DNA from: Bacillus bingmayongensis
GTDB taxonomy: Bacteria > Bacillota > Bacilli > Bacillales > Bacillaceae_G
Length of the DNA: 64,000 bases
Reading direction: 5' to 3'
Assembly: GCF_000299035.1 (NCBI RefSeq)
Contig: NZ_JH921518.1
Span: forward strand, 470,439-534,438
Part shown: piece by piece, positions 55,559-64,000 of the stretch
Layout: each line of letters begins with the position of its first letter
Position numbering within the stretch: position 1 is the stretch's first letter
The notes under the pieces: model-generated
The model's input: only the letters and a program-made list of their open reading frames with translations
Told to the model about the DNA's origin: nothing
Databases searched by the model: none
Position numbers and translations under genes: made by a program

Positions 55559-55683
55559 GCCATTCACCTCCTCCCAAAGATAAGACTGTATAATGATCAT
55601 AAAATGAGTCTTACTTTCATTTGTAGGCAATTTTTACAAATTCTATACTACAAAGATGTAGATAAATCATTATCAACGCCTAT

Positions 55684-55712
55684 ATTATACGATTCTCCTG
55701 TATAATTCAATA
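55684..55712 (-). promoter_or_regulatory. Probable promoter of hbs
   Basis: Minus-strand TATAAT (55684-55689) lies about 126 bases before the hbs start, with a weak -35 (TATTGA) 17 bases upstream. Confidence 0.4.
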
Positions 55713-55815
55713 TTTTTAAAGAAATTGTTACTGCGAAAATGTGAAAAAACGATGAAACTTGACAATATGCTACAAAGTGTTAGATAATGTCTGTTTATTT
55801 GCTACCTGCTCCCCT

Positions 55816-55935
55816 ATAAAGCGAAACTTCCATCACGAACCGGACGTTTACGGACCTTTATCTCTCCACCTATCCTCCTCGCTTTTCTTTAAATCTTGCG
55901 GTAGGAGTCTTACTGCTCGCGAATAGCTGGATAAA
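55816..55935. mobile_element. bcr1-like repeat, internally shortened
   Basis: A 120-bp element flanked by ATAAA (55816-55820 and 55931-55935). It begins ATAAAGCGAAACTTCCATCA and ends GCTGGATAAA. Compared with the copy at 54368-54523 the left-hand inverted repeat and some internal sequence are missing. The right end touches the spoIVA terminator. Confidence 0.7.
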
Positions 55936-55973
55936 AAAGCAAAAGCCCCCCTTCGAGCAGGGAGCTTTTGCTT
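55935..55973 (-). terminator. Terminator after spoIVA
   Basis: Minus-strand AAGCAAAAGCTCCC and GGGGGGCTTTTGCTT form a strong hairpin followed by TTTTT; it overlaps the spoIVA stop by two bases. Confidence 0.9.
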
Positions 55974-57450
55974 ATAAAATAATGGCAATTAATCCGCCAG
56001 AGCCTTCGTTAATAATTCTTTCGAGCGTTTCTTTTAATTTATAACGTGCATTTTCAGGCATTAAAGACAATTTCGCTTGAATCCCTTCTCGAACAATTGA
56101 ACTAAGCGAGCGTCCAAAGATATCAGAATTCCATATAGAAAGCGGATCATCCTCAAAATCTTGCATTAAATAACGGACAAGCTCTTCACTTTGCTTTTCA
56201 GTACCAATAATCGGCTCAAATGTAGACTCAACATCGACTTTAATCATATGAATAGACGGTGCAACGGCCTTTAATTTCACACCAAATCGCGATCCATGGC
56301 GAATAATTTCTGGCTCATCTAGACTCATATCAGCTAAGGCAGGTGCAGCCACACCATACCCTGTTTGTTTAACCATTCTTAAAGCATCTGAAACTTGATC
56401 ATATTCCGTTTTTGCATGAGAAAAATCAAGCATCAACTTTAACAAATGATCTTTCCCTCTAATTTCTACACCTACAACTTCTTTTAATATTTGATCGTAC
56501 AACTCATCTGGTGCATATAAGTCAATCTCGGCAACCCCTTGCCCCATATCAATCCCAGCTAAACTCGCCCGATCAATAAACTCATATTGACTAAACTGCC
56601 AAACAACGCGATCTACATCACGAAGCCGTTTTATATCTTTAACCGTCTCTTGAACAGCTTCTTGATAACTTTGACGTAACCAATGTCCTTCATTTAACAC
56701 CATGACCCAGCTTGGTAGATTCACATTCACTTCCAAAACAGGGAATTCAAATAAAGCTTCGCGAAGTACATTGTAAACATCTGTTTCTCTTAAACTCTCC
56801 ACACTCATTGCTAATACAGGAATATCATGCTCTTCTGATAAACTTTGACGTAACTGTTCTGTATCTGGATGATACGGCTGTACAGTATTAATAATCATGA
56901 TAAATGGTTTACCTACTTCTTTTAACTCATTGATAACACGTTCTTCTGCTTCTATATAATCCCGTCTTGGAATTTCTCCAATCGTTCCATCAGTTGTAAT
57001 GACAACCCCAATAGTAGAATGTTCTTGAATTACTTTACGCGTTCCAATTTCAGCAGCCTCATGAAACGGGATAGGCTCTTCATACCAAGGTGTATTAATC
57101 ATGCGTGGACCATTCTCATCTTCATACCCTTTCGCTCCAGGAACCGTATAACCTACACAATCTACTAATCGAATATTTACTTCAAGACCGTCATCAACAT
57201 GGATGGAAACCGCTTGGTTTGGAACAAATTTCGGTTCTGTCGTCATAATCGTACGTCCAGCGGCACTTTGAGGTAATTCATCTTGTGCTCTCTGACGATC
57301 TGAATCATTTTCGATGTTCGGAATAACAACAAGCTCCATAAATTTTTTAATAAATGTTGATTTTCCTGTTCGAACAGCTCCTACAACCCCTAAATAAATA
57401 TCACCGCCTGTGCGTTCAGCAATATCTTTAAAAATATCGACCTTTTCCAA
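55972..57450 (-). CDS. spoIVA: Stage IV sporulation protein A (coat ATPase)
   Basis: Cytoskeletal ATPase that polymerises on the forespore surface and anchors the spore coat. The 492-residue protein has Walker A GAVRTGKST (24-32), switch-like RLVDCVGY (Asp), NTVQPYHPDTEQL and a C-terminal membrane-binding end GSGGLIAIIL. Length equals that of B. subtilis SpoIVA (492). It is expressed in the mother cell; see the promoter. The ATG follows GGAGGG. Confidence 0.98.
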   Translation of the reverse strand: MEKVDIFKDIAERTGGDIYLGVVGAVRTGKSTFIKKFMELVVIPNIENDSDRQRAQDELPQSAAGRTIMTTEPKFVPNQAVSIHVDDGLEVNIRLVDCVGYTVPGAKGYEDENGPRMINTPWYEEPIPFHEAAEIGTRKVIQEHSTIGVVITTDGTIGEIPRRDYIEAEERVINELKEVGKPFIMIINTVQPYHPDTEQLRQSLSEEHDIPVLAMSVESLRETDVYNVLREALFEFPVLEVNVNLPSWVMVLNEGHWLRQSYQEAVQETVKDIKRLRDVDRVVWQFSQYEFIDRASLAGIDMGQGVAEIDLYAPDELYDQILKEVVGVEIRGKDHLLKLMLDFSHAKTEYDQVSDALRMVKQTGYGVAAPALADMSLDEPEIIRHGSRFGVKLKAVAPSIHMIKVDVESTFEPIIGTEKQSEELVRYLMQDFEDDPLSIWNSDIFGRSLSSIVREGIQAKLSLMPENARYKLKETLERIINEGSGGLIAIIL

Positions 57451-57560
57451 GTGATTCCCTCCCTCAAAATTTTTGGGAATAATACAAGTTTGTATTCACA
57501 TACAATAACCTTCATTGATGTTTTCTATCATATAAAATATTCTAGAAGTGCGGACAATAT

Positions 57561-57590
57561 ATCATATGATTTTGTCCTAAATTCATATGA
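57561..57590 (-). promoter_or_regulatory. Sigma-E-like promoter of spoIVA
   Basis: On the minus strand TCATATG (57584-57590) and CATATGAT (57561-57568) are 15 bases apart, close to the sigma-E consensus (KMATATT-N14/15-CATAHANT) with two mismatches. It leaves a leader of about 100 bases. spoIVA is a sigma-E gene in B. subtilis. Confidence 0.6.
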
Positions 57591-57636
57591 CTATTTAAAA
57601 AGAACTTTTTGTGTTCATCATAAGTTGTATTACATG

Positions 57637-57678
57637 AAAAAACCTTTCTTCTAGAACTTATTCGCTAAAAGAAAGGTT
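57637..57678 (-). terminator. Terminator after yphF
   Basis: Minus-strand AACCTTTCTT and AAGAAAGGTT form a hairpin followed by TTTTT, ten bases past the yphF stop. Confidence 0.85.
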
Positions 57679-57687
57679 CATGACTTA

Positions 57688-58398
57688 TCATTTAAAAAAA
57701 ATTGGTTCTCCGTTTCTTACTGTATACGGTAAAGAGTATGCGGGCACAAATGGTGTATCTTTTAAAAGCATATTCCGAATATCTTCTCCCTCTTTCAATT
57801 TTTCTCCATTTTTTTGTAATATTTCATATAAATCCATTCGATAATCAACAAAAATCTCTCCTTTTTCATCGATTACAAGCGGTAACCCTTTTCCGGAATA
57901 CGGACTTGTCACTTGAGGTACATCTTTATATCCCATTTTTTTGAAATCAAGCTCATAAACACCATCTGCAATAACCTTTTTAAAAGGAGGGTATTGATGG
58001 TCATCGCGATACATTTGCAATTTCAGCTTGACATCTCGTATTTGTTCTGCCATTCTGACATCAAGTAACTTTACCGTTGGATTTGTTTCTACATCTACTA
58101 ATACGTATTGATACACACCACCACTTTCATACGCATTTCCAGGTGCTTCTTGTATATAACGTGGTGCAATTTTTTGAAAATCAATGGGGTATTTTTGATA
58201 AATCGGTGTATTCATGTCACGCGTTTTAATTGGTAATAAACCACTATTTTGTTCCTTATATGTATTGACTGCCTTTTGAACAGCTTGTAACTGATCTTCA
58301 TAAGGGACAGCATTTTGTTTCATATTTTCTCTAGGATACATACATCCTGATAAAAGGCTTACACAACAAAATATTAAAATAACATAGTTTTTTTTCAC
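57688..58398 (-). CDS. yphF: YphF-like lipoprotein
   Basis: A 236-residue lipoprotein: short basic N-terminus, hydrophobic stretch and lipobox LLSGC (the cysteine becomes the lipidated N-terminus). The body (VPYEDQLQAVQKAVNTYKEQ, GVYQYVLVDVETNPTVK) is typical of YphF, unknown function, sporulation-related by context. I chose the GTG at 58396-58398, preceded by AAAGGATGG; a longer frame upstream does not have a good ribosome binding site. Confidence 0.85.
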   Translation of the reverse strand: MKKNYVILIFCCVSLLSGCMYPRENMKQNAVPYEDQLQAVQKAVNTYKEQNSGLLPIKTRDMNTPIYQKYPIDFQKIAPRYIQEAPGNAYESGGVYQYVLVDVETNPTVKLLDVRMAEQIRDVKLKLQMYRDDHQYPPFKKVIADGVYELDFKKMGYKDVPQVTSPYSGKGLPLVIDEKGEIFVDYRMDLYEILQKNGEKLKEGEDIRNMLLKDTPFVPAYSLPYTVRNGEPIFFK

Positions 58399-58507
58399 AG
58401 ACAATCCATCCTTTATTTTCTCACTCACATCCATTAAAGCTTGTTTACACATCTCCACCTACCTCCTCACCATCTACTTGAAAACAAAGAGTGGTGGTTA
58501 TTCGTTC

Positions 58508-58711
58508 TTATTGTTCAACCGGTCCACTAAACACTACAAGGAAAATAACAATCCCAGATACAACCATAAGTGTATAAGCAACTATCGCTGTAATCCCTTT
58601 CAAAATTTTATTCTTCATTTTATGTCTACTTAATAAAATAAACACCACGGCAATAAACATAAACCCCATAGCCCCTAAAGAAAACCACATTTTTATAAGC
58701 CCTTCAGACAT
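58508..58711 (-). CDS. yphE: YphE-like membrane protein (DUF2768)
   Basis: A 67-residue protein with two membrane helices (about residues 8-28 and 42-62), a basic loop (SRHKMKNKILKG) and no other motif. It matches YphE/DUF2768, unknown function. I chose the ATG at 58709-58711, preceded by AGGGGTG. It is 110 bases ahead of yphF. Confidence 0.82.
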   Translation of the reverse strand: MSEGLIKMWFSLGAMGFMFIAVVFILLSRHKMKNKILKGITAIVAYTLMVVSGIVIFLVVFSGPVEQ

Positions 58712-58810
58712 ATACACACCCCTTAATCATTAAATTGTTTTTATACTATTTTAACAAATTAAAAATTTTAAATAAATAGAATCCACTATTTTATTATAAA
58801 ACCACTCTTC

Positions 58811-58990
58811 TATATACATACAAGTTGAAAATACGATATAAAACCTTTTTAGGCAGGAGAGAGCATCCGGCCGTGCAAAGAAGCGGTCAGACCCTCTACC
58901 TGCCCCATACCGAGTGAAAACAACGAGAGTAAATGAGTGTCTTCGTAGCAGCAACTTATATGTTGAAAATACAAAATGGATTTATATATA
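58811..58990. repeat. Dispersed repeat family 1, full-length copy
   Basis: About 180 bases in reverse orientation to the copy at 46708-46900. It begins TATATACATACAAGTTGAAA, contains GAAGCGGTCAGACCCTC, and ends CAACTTATATGTTGAAAATA then CAAAATGGATTTATATATA. Ends are imperfect inverted repeats. Confidence 0.75.
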
Positions 58991-59071
58991 AATAAAATCA
59001 ACAAAAATAAGCTTTAATTGATGAAAACCCCCTTTCCCCTCACTCCTTTACTTTCTGCTAAACTTTGAGAC

Positions 59072-59112
59072 AAAAATAAAACCGAAGCGAATGTATCATC
59101 TTCGCTTCGGTT
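59072..59112 (-). terminator. Terminator after spoVIF
   Basis: Minus-strand ACCGAAGCGAA and TTCGCTTCGGT form a hairpin followed by TTTATTTTTG. Confidence 0.85.
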
Positions 59113-59194
59113 GACCAAATATGCCCACAAACAGCTCCATTTCCATTTTTCATAGCTATCGTATGCAATCCTCGAATCCATTGTTTCTCATACT

Positions 59195-59446
59195 TTATTT
59201 TTTAAACATTTTACTTAACGAGCTAAAATCAGTTGGCATATTATTATTAATAATCGCTTTTACAATTTGATCTTCTTGCTCTTTTGGTACCTCTCGCCCT
59301 GCCATTACTGCGACCTGATGGATTAATTGACGTAGTACTTTCTCATCCCGTAAATTTGCATTTTGTACAGATGACGCTAATTTAAAAATATCGTCTTTAT
59401 TTACTTTCGCTTCTTTCTCAATATTATTGAAAATGTTATTATCCAT
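59195..59446 (-). CDS. spoVIF: Stage VI sporulation protein F
   Basis: An 83-residue, helical protein matching SpoVIF (FNNIEKEAKVNKDDIFKLA, LRQLIHQVAVMAGREV, QIVKAIINNNMPTDF), needed for coat maturation through GerE in B. subtilis. I chose the ATG at 59444-59446, with GAGGGTG six bases away; the GTG three codons upstream overlaps it. The position between yphE and gpsA differs from B. subtilis. Confidence 0.85.
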   Translation of the reverse strand: MDNNIFNNIEKEAKVNKDDIFKLASSVQNANLRDEKVLRQLIHQVAVMAGREVPKEQEDQIVKAIINNNMPTDFSSLSKMFKK

Positions 59447-59515
59447 TTCCTTCACCCTCTCTTCAAGTTACACTCCATCGTATGCAAAAAGAAATAAATG
59501 GTGAAAAGACCTAGA

Positions 59516-59563
59516 AAAACAAAAAGCTGTATACGTGCTTTTTGTTGCACGCATACAGCTTTT
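59516..59563 (-). terminator. Terminator after gpsA
   Basis: Minus-strand AAAAGCTGTATGCGTGC and GCACGTATACAGCTTTTT form a long hairpin with T run, three bases past the gpsA stop. Confidence 0.88.
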
Positions 59564-59565
59564 AC

Positions 59566-60588
59566 TTATAATAAATCAGGTATTGCTTCAACTTCATGTT
59601 TACGAACACGACCCATCAATGACCCTACTGCATCTTTCACATTATTCCCATTGAATAGTACATCATATAAAGCTGCCGTAATCGGCATTTCAACTTCCAT
59701 TTTCTCTGCTAATTCGTAAGCAGCCTTTGTTGTTCTTACACCTTCAACGACCATTCCCATACTGTCTAGTACTTCTTCTAAAGAATGTCCTTTTCCAAGC
59801 ATATTTCCAGCACGCCAATTTCGGCTATGAACGCTTGTACAAGTTACAATTAAGTCACCCATTCCTGTTAAACCAGCAAACGTTAGCGGATTACCGCCCA
59901 TCTTTCTTCCTAGACGAGCAATTTCTGTTAACCCTCGCGTCATTAAAGCGGCCTTAGCATTATCTCCTAATCCAAGCCCATCTGTGATTCCAGCGGCTAG
60001 CGCAATAATATTTTTTAATGCCCCGCCAAGCTCTACCCCGACGATATCGGGATTCGTATATACTCGGAAATAACTGTTCATAAACAAATCTTGCACTTCT
60101 TCAGCCGCTTCCATTCGCTTTGCAGCGGCAGTGACAGTTGTAGCTTGACGAAGCCCTACCTCTTCCGCATGGCTCGGTCCTGATAAGACAACAACATCAC
60201 GAATAAGATGTGCTGGAATTTCTTCTTCAATCATTTCCGAAATACGTTTTGAAGTACCCGGTTCAATTCCTTTACTTGCATGAATCCAAGTAATCGGCTG
60301 TGAAACTATATCTTTCATATTTCGCAATACTTCTCGATACGCTTTCGTCGGCACGACCAAAAGTACTGTATCTACATCTACTAATGCTTCTTCTAAAGAA
60401 GAGTAGGCTACGATTGTGCTTGGCAATGTAATCCCTGGAAGGTATCGACTATTCTCATGTTTCATATTGATTTCATCCATGAGCTCCGGACGATTTCCCC
60501 AAATGCGTACATCATGGCCATTGTCAGCTAATACCATCGCTAACGCTGTTCCCCAGCTACCTGCTCCTACTACTGTGATTTTTTTCAT
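59566..60588 (-). CDS. gpsA: Glycerol-3-phosphate dehydrogenase [NAD(P)+]
   Basis: Makes glycerol-3-phosphate for phospholipids. The 340-residue protein has the NAD motif GAGSWGTALA (7-16) and the catalytic-lysine segment ELGGALKNIIALAAGI. It follows der after 18 bases, as in B. subtilis. Confidence 0.97.
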   Translation of the reverse strand: MKKITVVGAGSWGTALAMVLADNGHDVRIWGNRPELMDEINMKHENSRYLPGITLPSTIVAYSSLEEALVDVDTVLLVVPTKAYREVLRNMKDIVSQPITWIHASKGIEPGTSKRISEMIEEEIPAHLIRDVVVLSGPSHAEEVGLRQATTVTAAAKRMEAAEEVQDLFMNSYFRVYTNPDIVGVELGGALKNIIALAAGITDGLGLGDNAKAALMTRGLTEIARLGRKMGGNPLTFAGLTGMGDLIVTCTSVHSRNWRAGNMLGKGHSLEEVLDSMGMVVEGVRTTKAAYELAEKMEVEMPITAALYDVLFNGNNVKDAVGSLMGRVRKHEVEAIPDLL

Positions 60589-60606
60589 AAAATCACATCC
60601 TCTCCA

Positions 60607-61917
60607 TTAGTCTCTTGCTCTAGAAATAATTCGAATTGGCGTTCCTACGAAGCCAAATGACTCACGTAAACGATTCTTTAAGAAGCGCTCATATGAAAAG
60701 TGCATTAATTCTGGGTCATTTACAAAGACAACAAATGTAGGTGGTTTCACTGCAACTTGTGTCGCATAGAAAATTTTCAGACGACTACCATTATGCGTTG
60801 GCGTTGGATTCATTGCCACCGCATCCATAATTACATCATTTAATACATTCGTTTGTACGCGAATGCTATGACTTTCATTCACTTCATTAATAACCGGTAA
60901 TAATGTCTGTGTACGTTTTTTTGTTTTCGCAGATAAGAATACAATTGGCGCATAATCTAAGAACTGGAAGTGAGCACGAATATTTTCTTCAAATGCTTTC
61001 ATTGTCTTTTCGTCTTTTTTTACTGCATCCCATTTGTTCACAACAATAATTACTGCTCGCCCTGAGTCATGTGCGTAACCAGCAATTTTCTTATCTTGTT
61101 CAATAATTCCTTCTTCACCATCTAATACAACTAAGACAACGTCAGAACGTTCAATCGCTCTCAGTGCACGTAGTACACTATACTTTTCGGTACTCTCGTA
61201 TACTTTCCCTTTTTTACGCATTCCTGCTGTATCAATGATAACGTAATCTTGACCATCTTTACTATATGGTGTATCGACAGCATCACGTGTTGTTCCTGCT
61301 ACGTTACTTACGATTACACGTTCTTGACCAAGCAATGCATTTACTAGTGAAGATTTCCCTACGTTCGGACGTCCAATTAATGAGAAACGGATCGTTTCGT
61401 CATCGTATGCTTCTTCTTCAATCTTTGGAAAATGCTTCGCAGCTTCATCAAGTAAGTCCCCTAATCCCAAACCATGTGTGCCTGAAATTGGGAATGGCTC
61501 TCCAAATCCTAATGCATAAAAATCATAAATTTCATTACGCATCTCTGGATTATCAACTTTATTTACAGCAAGTACAACTGGCTTTTTAGAACGATATAAA
61601 ATTTTTGCAACTTCTTCGTCTGCTGCAGTTACACCGTCACGACCATTCGTCATAAAAATGATAACATCAGCTTCATCAATCGCTACTTCTGCTTGTTGAC
61701 GAATTTGTGTCAAAAATGGCTCGTCTCCAATATCAATTCCACCTGTATCAATAATGTTAAATTCGTGATTTAACCATTCTCCCGCACTATAAATACGATC
61801 TCGTGTTACACCTGGGATATCTTCTACAATTGAAACTCTCTCTCCAACAATTCTATTGAAAATAGTAGATTTCCCTACGTTCGGGCGTCCTACTATTGCC
61901 ACTACTGGTTTCGGCAT
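60607..61917 (-). CDS. der: Ribosome-assembly GTPase Der (EngA)
   Basis: Essential GTPase for 50S subunit assembly. The 436-residue protein has two G domains, with G1 motifs GRPNVGKST (residues 9-17) and GRPNVGKSS (about 182-190), DTGG and DTAG switches, NKVD and NKWD, and a C-terminal KH-like domain. It is the first of der-gpsA. Confidence 0.98.
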   Translation of the reverse strand: MPKPVVAIVGRPNVGKSTIFNRIVGERVSIVEDIPGVTRDRIYSAGEWLNHEFNIIDTGGIDIGDEPFLTQIRQQAEVAIDEADVIIFMTNGRDGVTAADEEVAKILYRSKKPVVLAVNKVDNPEMRNEIYDFYALGFGEPFPISGTHGLGLGDLLDEAAKHFPKIEEEAYDDETIRFSLIGRPNVGKSSLVNALLGQERVIVSNVAGTTRDAVDTPYSKDGQDYVIIDTAGMRKKGKVYESTEKYSVLRALRAIERSDVVLVVLDGEEGIIEQDKKIAGYAHDSGRAVIIVVNKWDAVKKDEKTMKAFEENIRAHFQFLDYAPIVFLSAKTKKRTQTLLPVINEVNESHSIRVQTNVLNDVIMDAVAMNPTPTHNGSRLKIFYATQVAVKPPTFVVFVNDPELMHFSYERFLKNRLRESFGFVGTPIRIISRARD

Positions 61918-61955
61918 ATACTTTCATCCTTTCAACTTGCTTCTGTTTATTATGT

Positions 61956-61984
61956 AAAAAACCCTTCTTTGTGCAAGAAGGGAT
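61956..61984 (-). terminator. Terminator after the YIEGIA operon
   Basis: Minus-strand CCCTTCTT and AAGAAGGG form a hairpin followed by TTTTTT, in the gap before der. Confidence 0.85.
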
Positions 61985-62041
61985 TTGCATTCCAGAATAT
62001 TTCTCATCATATCAAAACATCTCATATTATATCATATGTTA

Positions 62042-62227
62042 CTAATGTTTCACAATAATATATACATTCTCTTGCAAACGATGAGCAATACCGTCTAAAA
62101 TCGCTTCTAAATTATTTGCTACAAATTCCATTTCTTCTTTTGAGCCACAAATAAACAAAGGTGCTCCCCCAGCAAACTTTTCTGGCGTCGTTGTAATTAC
62201 AGCAAGAATATAGCTTTCTAATATCAT
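62042..62227 (-). CDS. Capping complex subunit for YIEGIA
   Basis: A 61-residue protein: MILESYILAVITTTPEKFAGGAPLFICG. It matches the small protein that accompanies YIEGIA (YphB) in spore formers. Its start overlaps the yphB stop by four bases, so the pair are coupled. Its role is not established; it is thought to bind the YIEGIA protein. Confidence 0.82.
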   Translation of the reverse strand: MILESYILAVITTTPEKFAGGAPLFICGSKEEMEFVANNLEAILDGIAHRLQENVYIIVKH

Positions 62228-63117
62228 CGCAGATCTCCCCTTCCTTTTGGGGCCTCTGATGACATATGAACCGCACTTTCTAATGTTGGTACATTTCCTA
62301 TTACCGCAATCGCTTTTTTTACATCTTGATCTTGCGGGAGTACAAATACTCCTACTCTTCCATCTTCCAAATCACGCTTAGCTAATGGGACTAACGCCGG
62401 GGTTCCAGAATCTCTAAATATGCCTAATGCAACTGAAACATCATGCAAAATTGCTTGTCGTTGTCCAAGATTAGAAATCGTTACCCTTGCGTCAATAGAC
62501 TTAGGCTTTAAAATAAAACCCATTCCATACTTCATAATTTCTTCTTGCCTTGCTGGCAATCCAATATTCATAATATAAATATTATCAATATATAGTCCTG
62601 CTCCTTCAAACCGGAGAGGAGCATGCTCAATGTCTACAAGATCACGTAACCTTTTACCAGACATCAATATTCTTGAAATAACGAATCCCGATATACCAGC
62701 AACTACACCAGCAATCCACGAATGAAAACCTATATATATAAATGTTGTCACAAATGCTGTTAGCATCGCTAAATAGTTGCGACTTTCAAACACAAGAGCT
62801 ATCCCCTCAATATATGTGTTTCCACGTGGTACAAGTTCATACCCATCTAATTGCTGCAGTGTATTTCTTTCCATATTTCGAACATCTCGGAATTGAGACG
62901 CAGCCAACGTCAAGAAAGTAATCGCTGAAAAATCCTTCTTCAAAATAGACGGAATAGCAATCGCTCCTAAAGCTGCTGCAATTAATCCCATAGCAATGTG
63001 AATGATTTTTCCATGTAAACGTGTCGGATACTGCCTCGTATCTGTGCGAAGCATCAAAATTCGCGTTACTGTTCCAGCAATGACGCCACATAAAATGGCT
63101 GGTGTATATTCAGTCAT
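62224..63117 (-). CDS. yphB: YIEGIA family membrane protein
   Basis: A 297-residue membrane protein with the name-giving motif YIEGIALVFESR (about residues 102-113) and four or five helices in the first 160 residues, then a cytosolic region (about 165-295). Sporulation-associated in Bacillus, with an unknown biochemical role. It lies between yphA and the small partner, as in B. subtilis. Confidence 0.9.
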   Translation of the reverse strand: MTEYTPAILCGVIAGTVTRILMLRTDTRQYPTRLHGKIIHIAMGLIAAALGAIAIPSILKKDFSAITFLTLAASQFRDVRNMERNTLQQLDGYELVPRGNTYIEGIALVFESRNYLAMLTAFVTTFIYIGFHSWIAGVVAGISGFVISRILMSGKRLRDLVDIEHAPLRFEGAGLYIDNIYIMNIGLPARQEEIMKYGMGFILKPKSIDARVTISNLGQRQAILHDVSVALGIFRDSGTPALVPLAKRDLEDGRVGVFVLPQDQDVKKAIAVIGNVPTLESAVHMSSEAPKGRGDLR

Positions 63118-63120
63118 GTA

Positions 63121-63720
63121 TTATCCTTGCCTTTCTTTTACATGTTTTTTTCTAAATTGTCCTCTATACGCCGATACTTTTACGATGTAAGACATCATCA
63201 TAACAAGTAGTGTAGAAACAGCAATGATATCAAAAAATGTCAAACTACCAATTTCATATGGAAAATGCAGCCTGCGAAAAATAAACGTTACCAATATTTC
63301 TCCTTGTAGCGCTCCAGCATATAAAGAACATAGACGTAATAAACGATCTCGATGTAATAAAATTGACGCGTATACAAGAGCACCACTTAACATAAAGGTT
63401 CGATCAATAATAATCCAAATCGGATCATACACCTCTAATAAATGAAAGCTTGTATATAGCATAGCAATAATAAGCGCTGACAATAAGGCGTACATTTTTT
63501 TCCATATAGAATATAGAGCAATCCCAAAAAATGAAATACTGCCGAGTATAAGTGCATTTATTGATACAATGAAAGAAGCAATAGATACGGTTATTTGTGA
63601 ACAAATAATAAATATTAGTATAATCGCACTAATTTTCCAGCGAACTTCATCTTTTTTCAAAAAAAATGTTGTAACAATCCAGCCCATCCACGCTAAAAAA
63701 TAAAAATAACTTCCATCCAT
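63121..63720 (-). CDS. yphA: YphA-like membrane protein
   Basis: A 199-residue, multi-helix membrane protein (six or seven helices) of the YphA family, with the same length as B. subtilis YphA. Function unknown. The ATG at 63718-63720 follows AGGAGGGG. It is three bases upstream of yphB. Confidence 0.85.
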   Translation of the reverse strand: MDGSYFYFLAWMGWIVTTFFLKKDEVRWKISAIILIFIICSQITVSIASFIVSINALILGSISFFGIALYSIWKKMYALLSALIIAMLYTSFHLLEVYDPIWIIIDRTFMLSGALVYASILLHRDRLLRLCSLYAGALQGEILVTFIFRRLHFPYEIGSLTFFDIIAVSTLLVMMMSYIVKVSAYRGQFRKKHVKERQG

Positions 63721-63839
63721 ATTTTCCCCTCCTATCATTTCCATTATGGGAACTTTTTATGAAAACTAATCCTTTTCTTCTTTTTGCATAGTTTTTTCTT
63801 ATAACAGCAACACTTTCTATTGAGGGGGTGTAGATAACG

Positions 63840-63974
63840 ATGGGAAAAGACCGTCAAGAAAAGAAATTAAAACAATCACGCCGCGTTGAATCGGATCGTG
63901 ATCAATCATTGCAATATCCTGGTGCAACTAGTCTGGATACACCAGAGCAAGCTCGTCAACAAAATCAGCATTAA
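63840..63974 (+). CDS. ypzI: YpzI family small protein
   Basis: A 44-residue basic/acidic protein, MGKDRQEKKLKQSRRVESD and then QYPGATSLDTPEQAR, matching the YpzI family, unknown function. The ribosome binding site GAGGGGGTG is strong. It is the first plus-strand gene after the yph cluster and close to the window end. Confidence 0.85.
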   Translation: MGKDRQEKKLKQSRRVESDRDQSLQYPGATSLDTPEQARQQNQH

Positions 63975-64000
63975 ACTTAAAAACATCACTACTTTGCAAA

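Larger units (their letters stand above)
58712..59194. other. 483-bp gap between yphE and spoVIF
   Basis: Holds the family 1 repeat at 58811-58990 and the spoVIF terminator at 59072-59112. No gene is visible in the rest. Confidence 0.7.

Overview
The window is chromosomal DNA from a low-GC, endospore-forming Bacillus, most likely a member of the Bacillus cereus group. Gene order from ypwA to ypzI follows the conserved Firmicutes block known from B. subtilis (ypwA-ypvA-ypsC-rnpB-gpsB-ypsA-cotD ... recU-ponA ... panBCD ... bshA/bshB1 ... qcrABC ... aro ... hepST ... spoIVA ... der-yphA). Intergenic regions carry short dispersed repeats flanked by TTTAT/ATAAA pentamers, which fits the B. cereus-group repeat bcr1. 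Most genes are on the minus strand.

Layout: 1-830 is the start of pbuX, then xpt with a guanine riboswitch and terminator. 967-5770 holds a methionine aminopeptidase, a three-gene ba3-type oxidase operon on the plus strand (CoxIIa, subunit II, subunit I), a DUF2262 protein and a GNAT acetyltransferase. 5855-12578 holds a M32 carboxypeptidase, a DinG-like helicase, a 23S rRNA methyltransferase, RNase P RNA, gpsB and ypsA. 12640-15030 is a cluster of spore-coat and small Ypp proteins with sspM. 15179-20867 holds yppC, recU, ponA, ypoC and nth. 20883-26645 holds dnaD, aspB, ypmB, ypmA and exonuclease-type dinG. 26799-34824 holds panBCD with a long leader, then birA, cca, bshA, bshB1, mgsA, dapB and ypjD.

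35208-40405 holds membrane and metabolic genes (ypjC, a family-4-like uracil-DNA glycosylase, a YugP-type metallopeptidase, ypjB, a DUF1461 protein, ypjA). 40607-45253 is the menaquinol:cytochrome c reductase operon qcrABC, then ypiF, ypiB (reoY) and ypiA. 45376-50684 is the aromatic operon aroC-aroB-(aroH)-hisC-aroA. Its chorismate mutase gene aroH is a decayed pseudogene, and no tyrA or cheR lies at the places they occupy in B. subtilis. 50980-55558 holds ndk, the menaquinone side-chain and methylation genes hepS-menG-hepT, folE and the HU gene. 55972-59446 is sporulation-centred (spoIVA with a sigma-E-like promoter, yphF, yphE, spoVIF), followed by gpsA and der. The end of the window holds the YIEGIA protein yphB with its small partner, yphA and ypzI.

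The most notable observations are the broken aroH, the dispersed repeats (including a bcr1 copy nested in another repeat, and a repeat end that supplies the last codons of the glycosylase gene), the structured panB leader, a uracil glycosylase lacking cluster cysteines, and two DinG-type helicases with different cysteine content. I saw no defence island, prophage, CRISPR array, tRNA gene or biosynthetic gene cluster.
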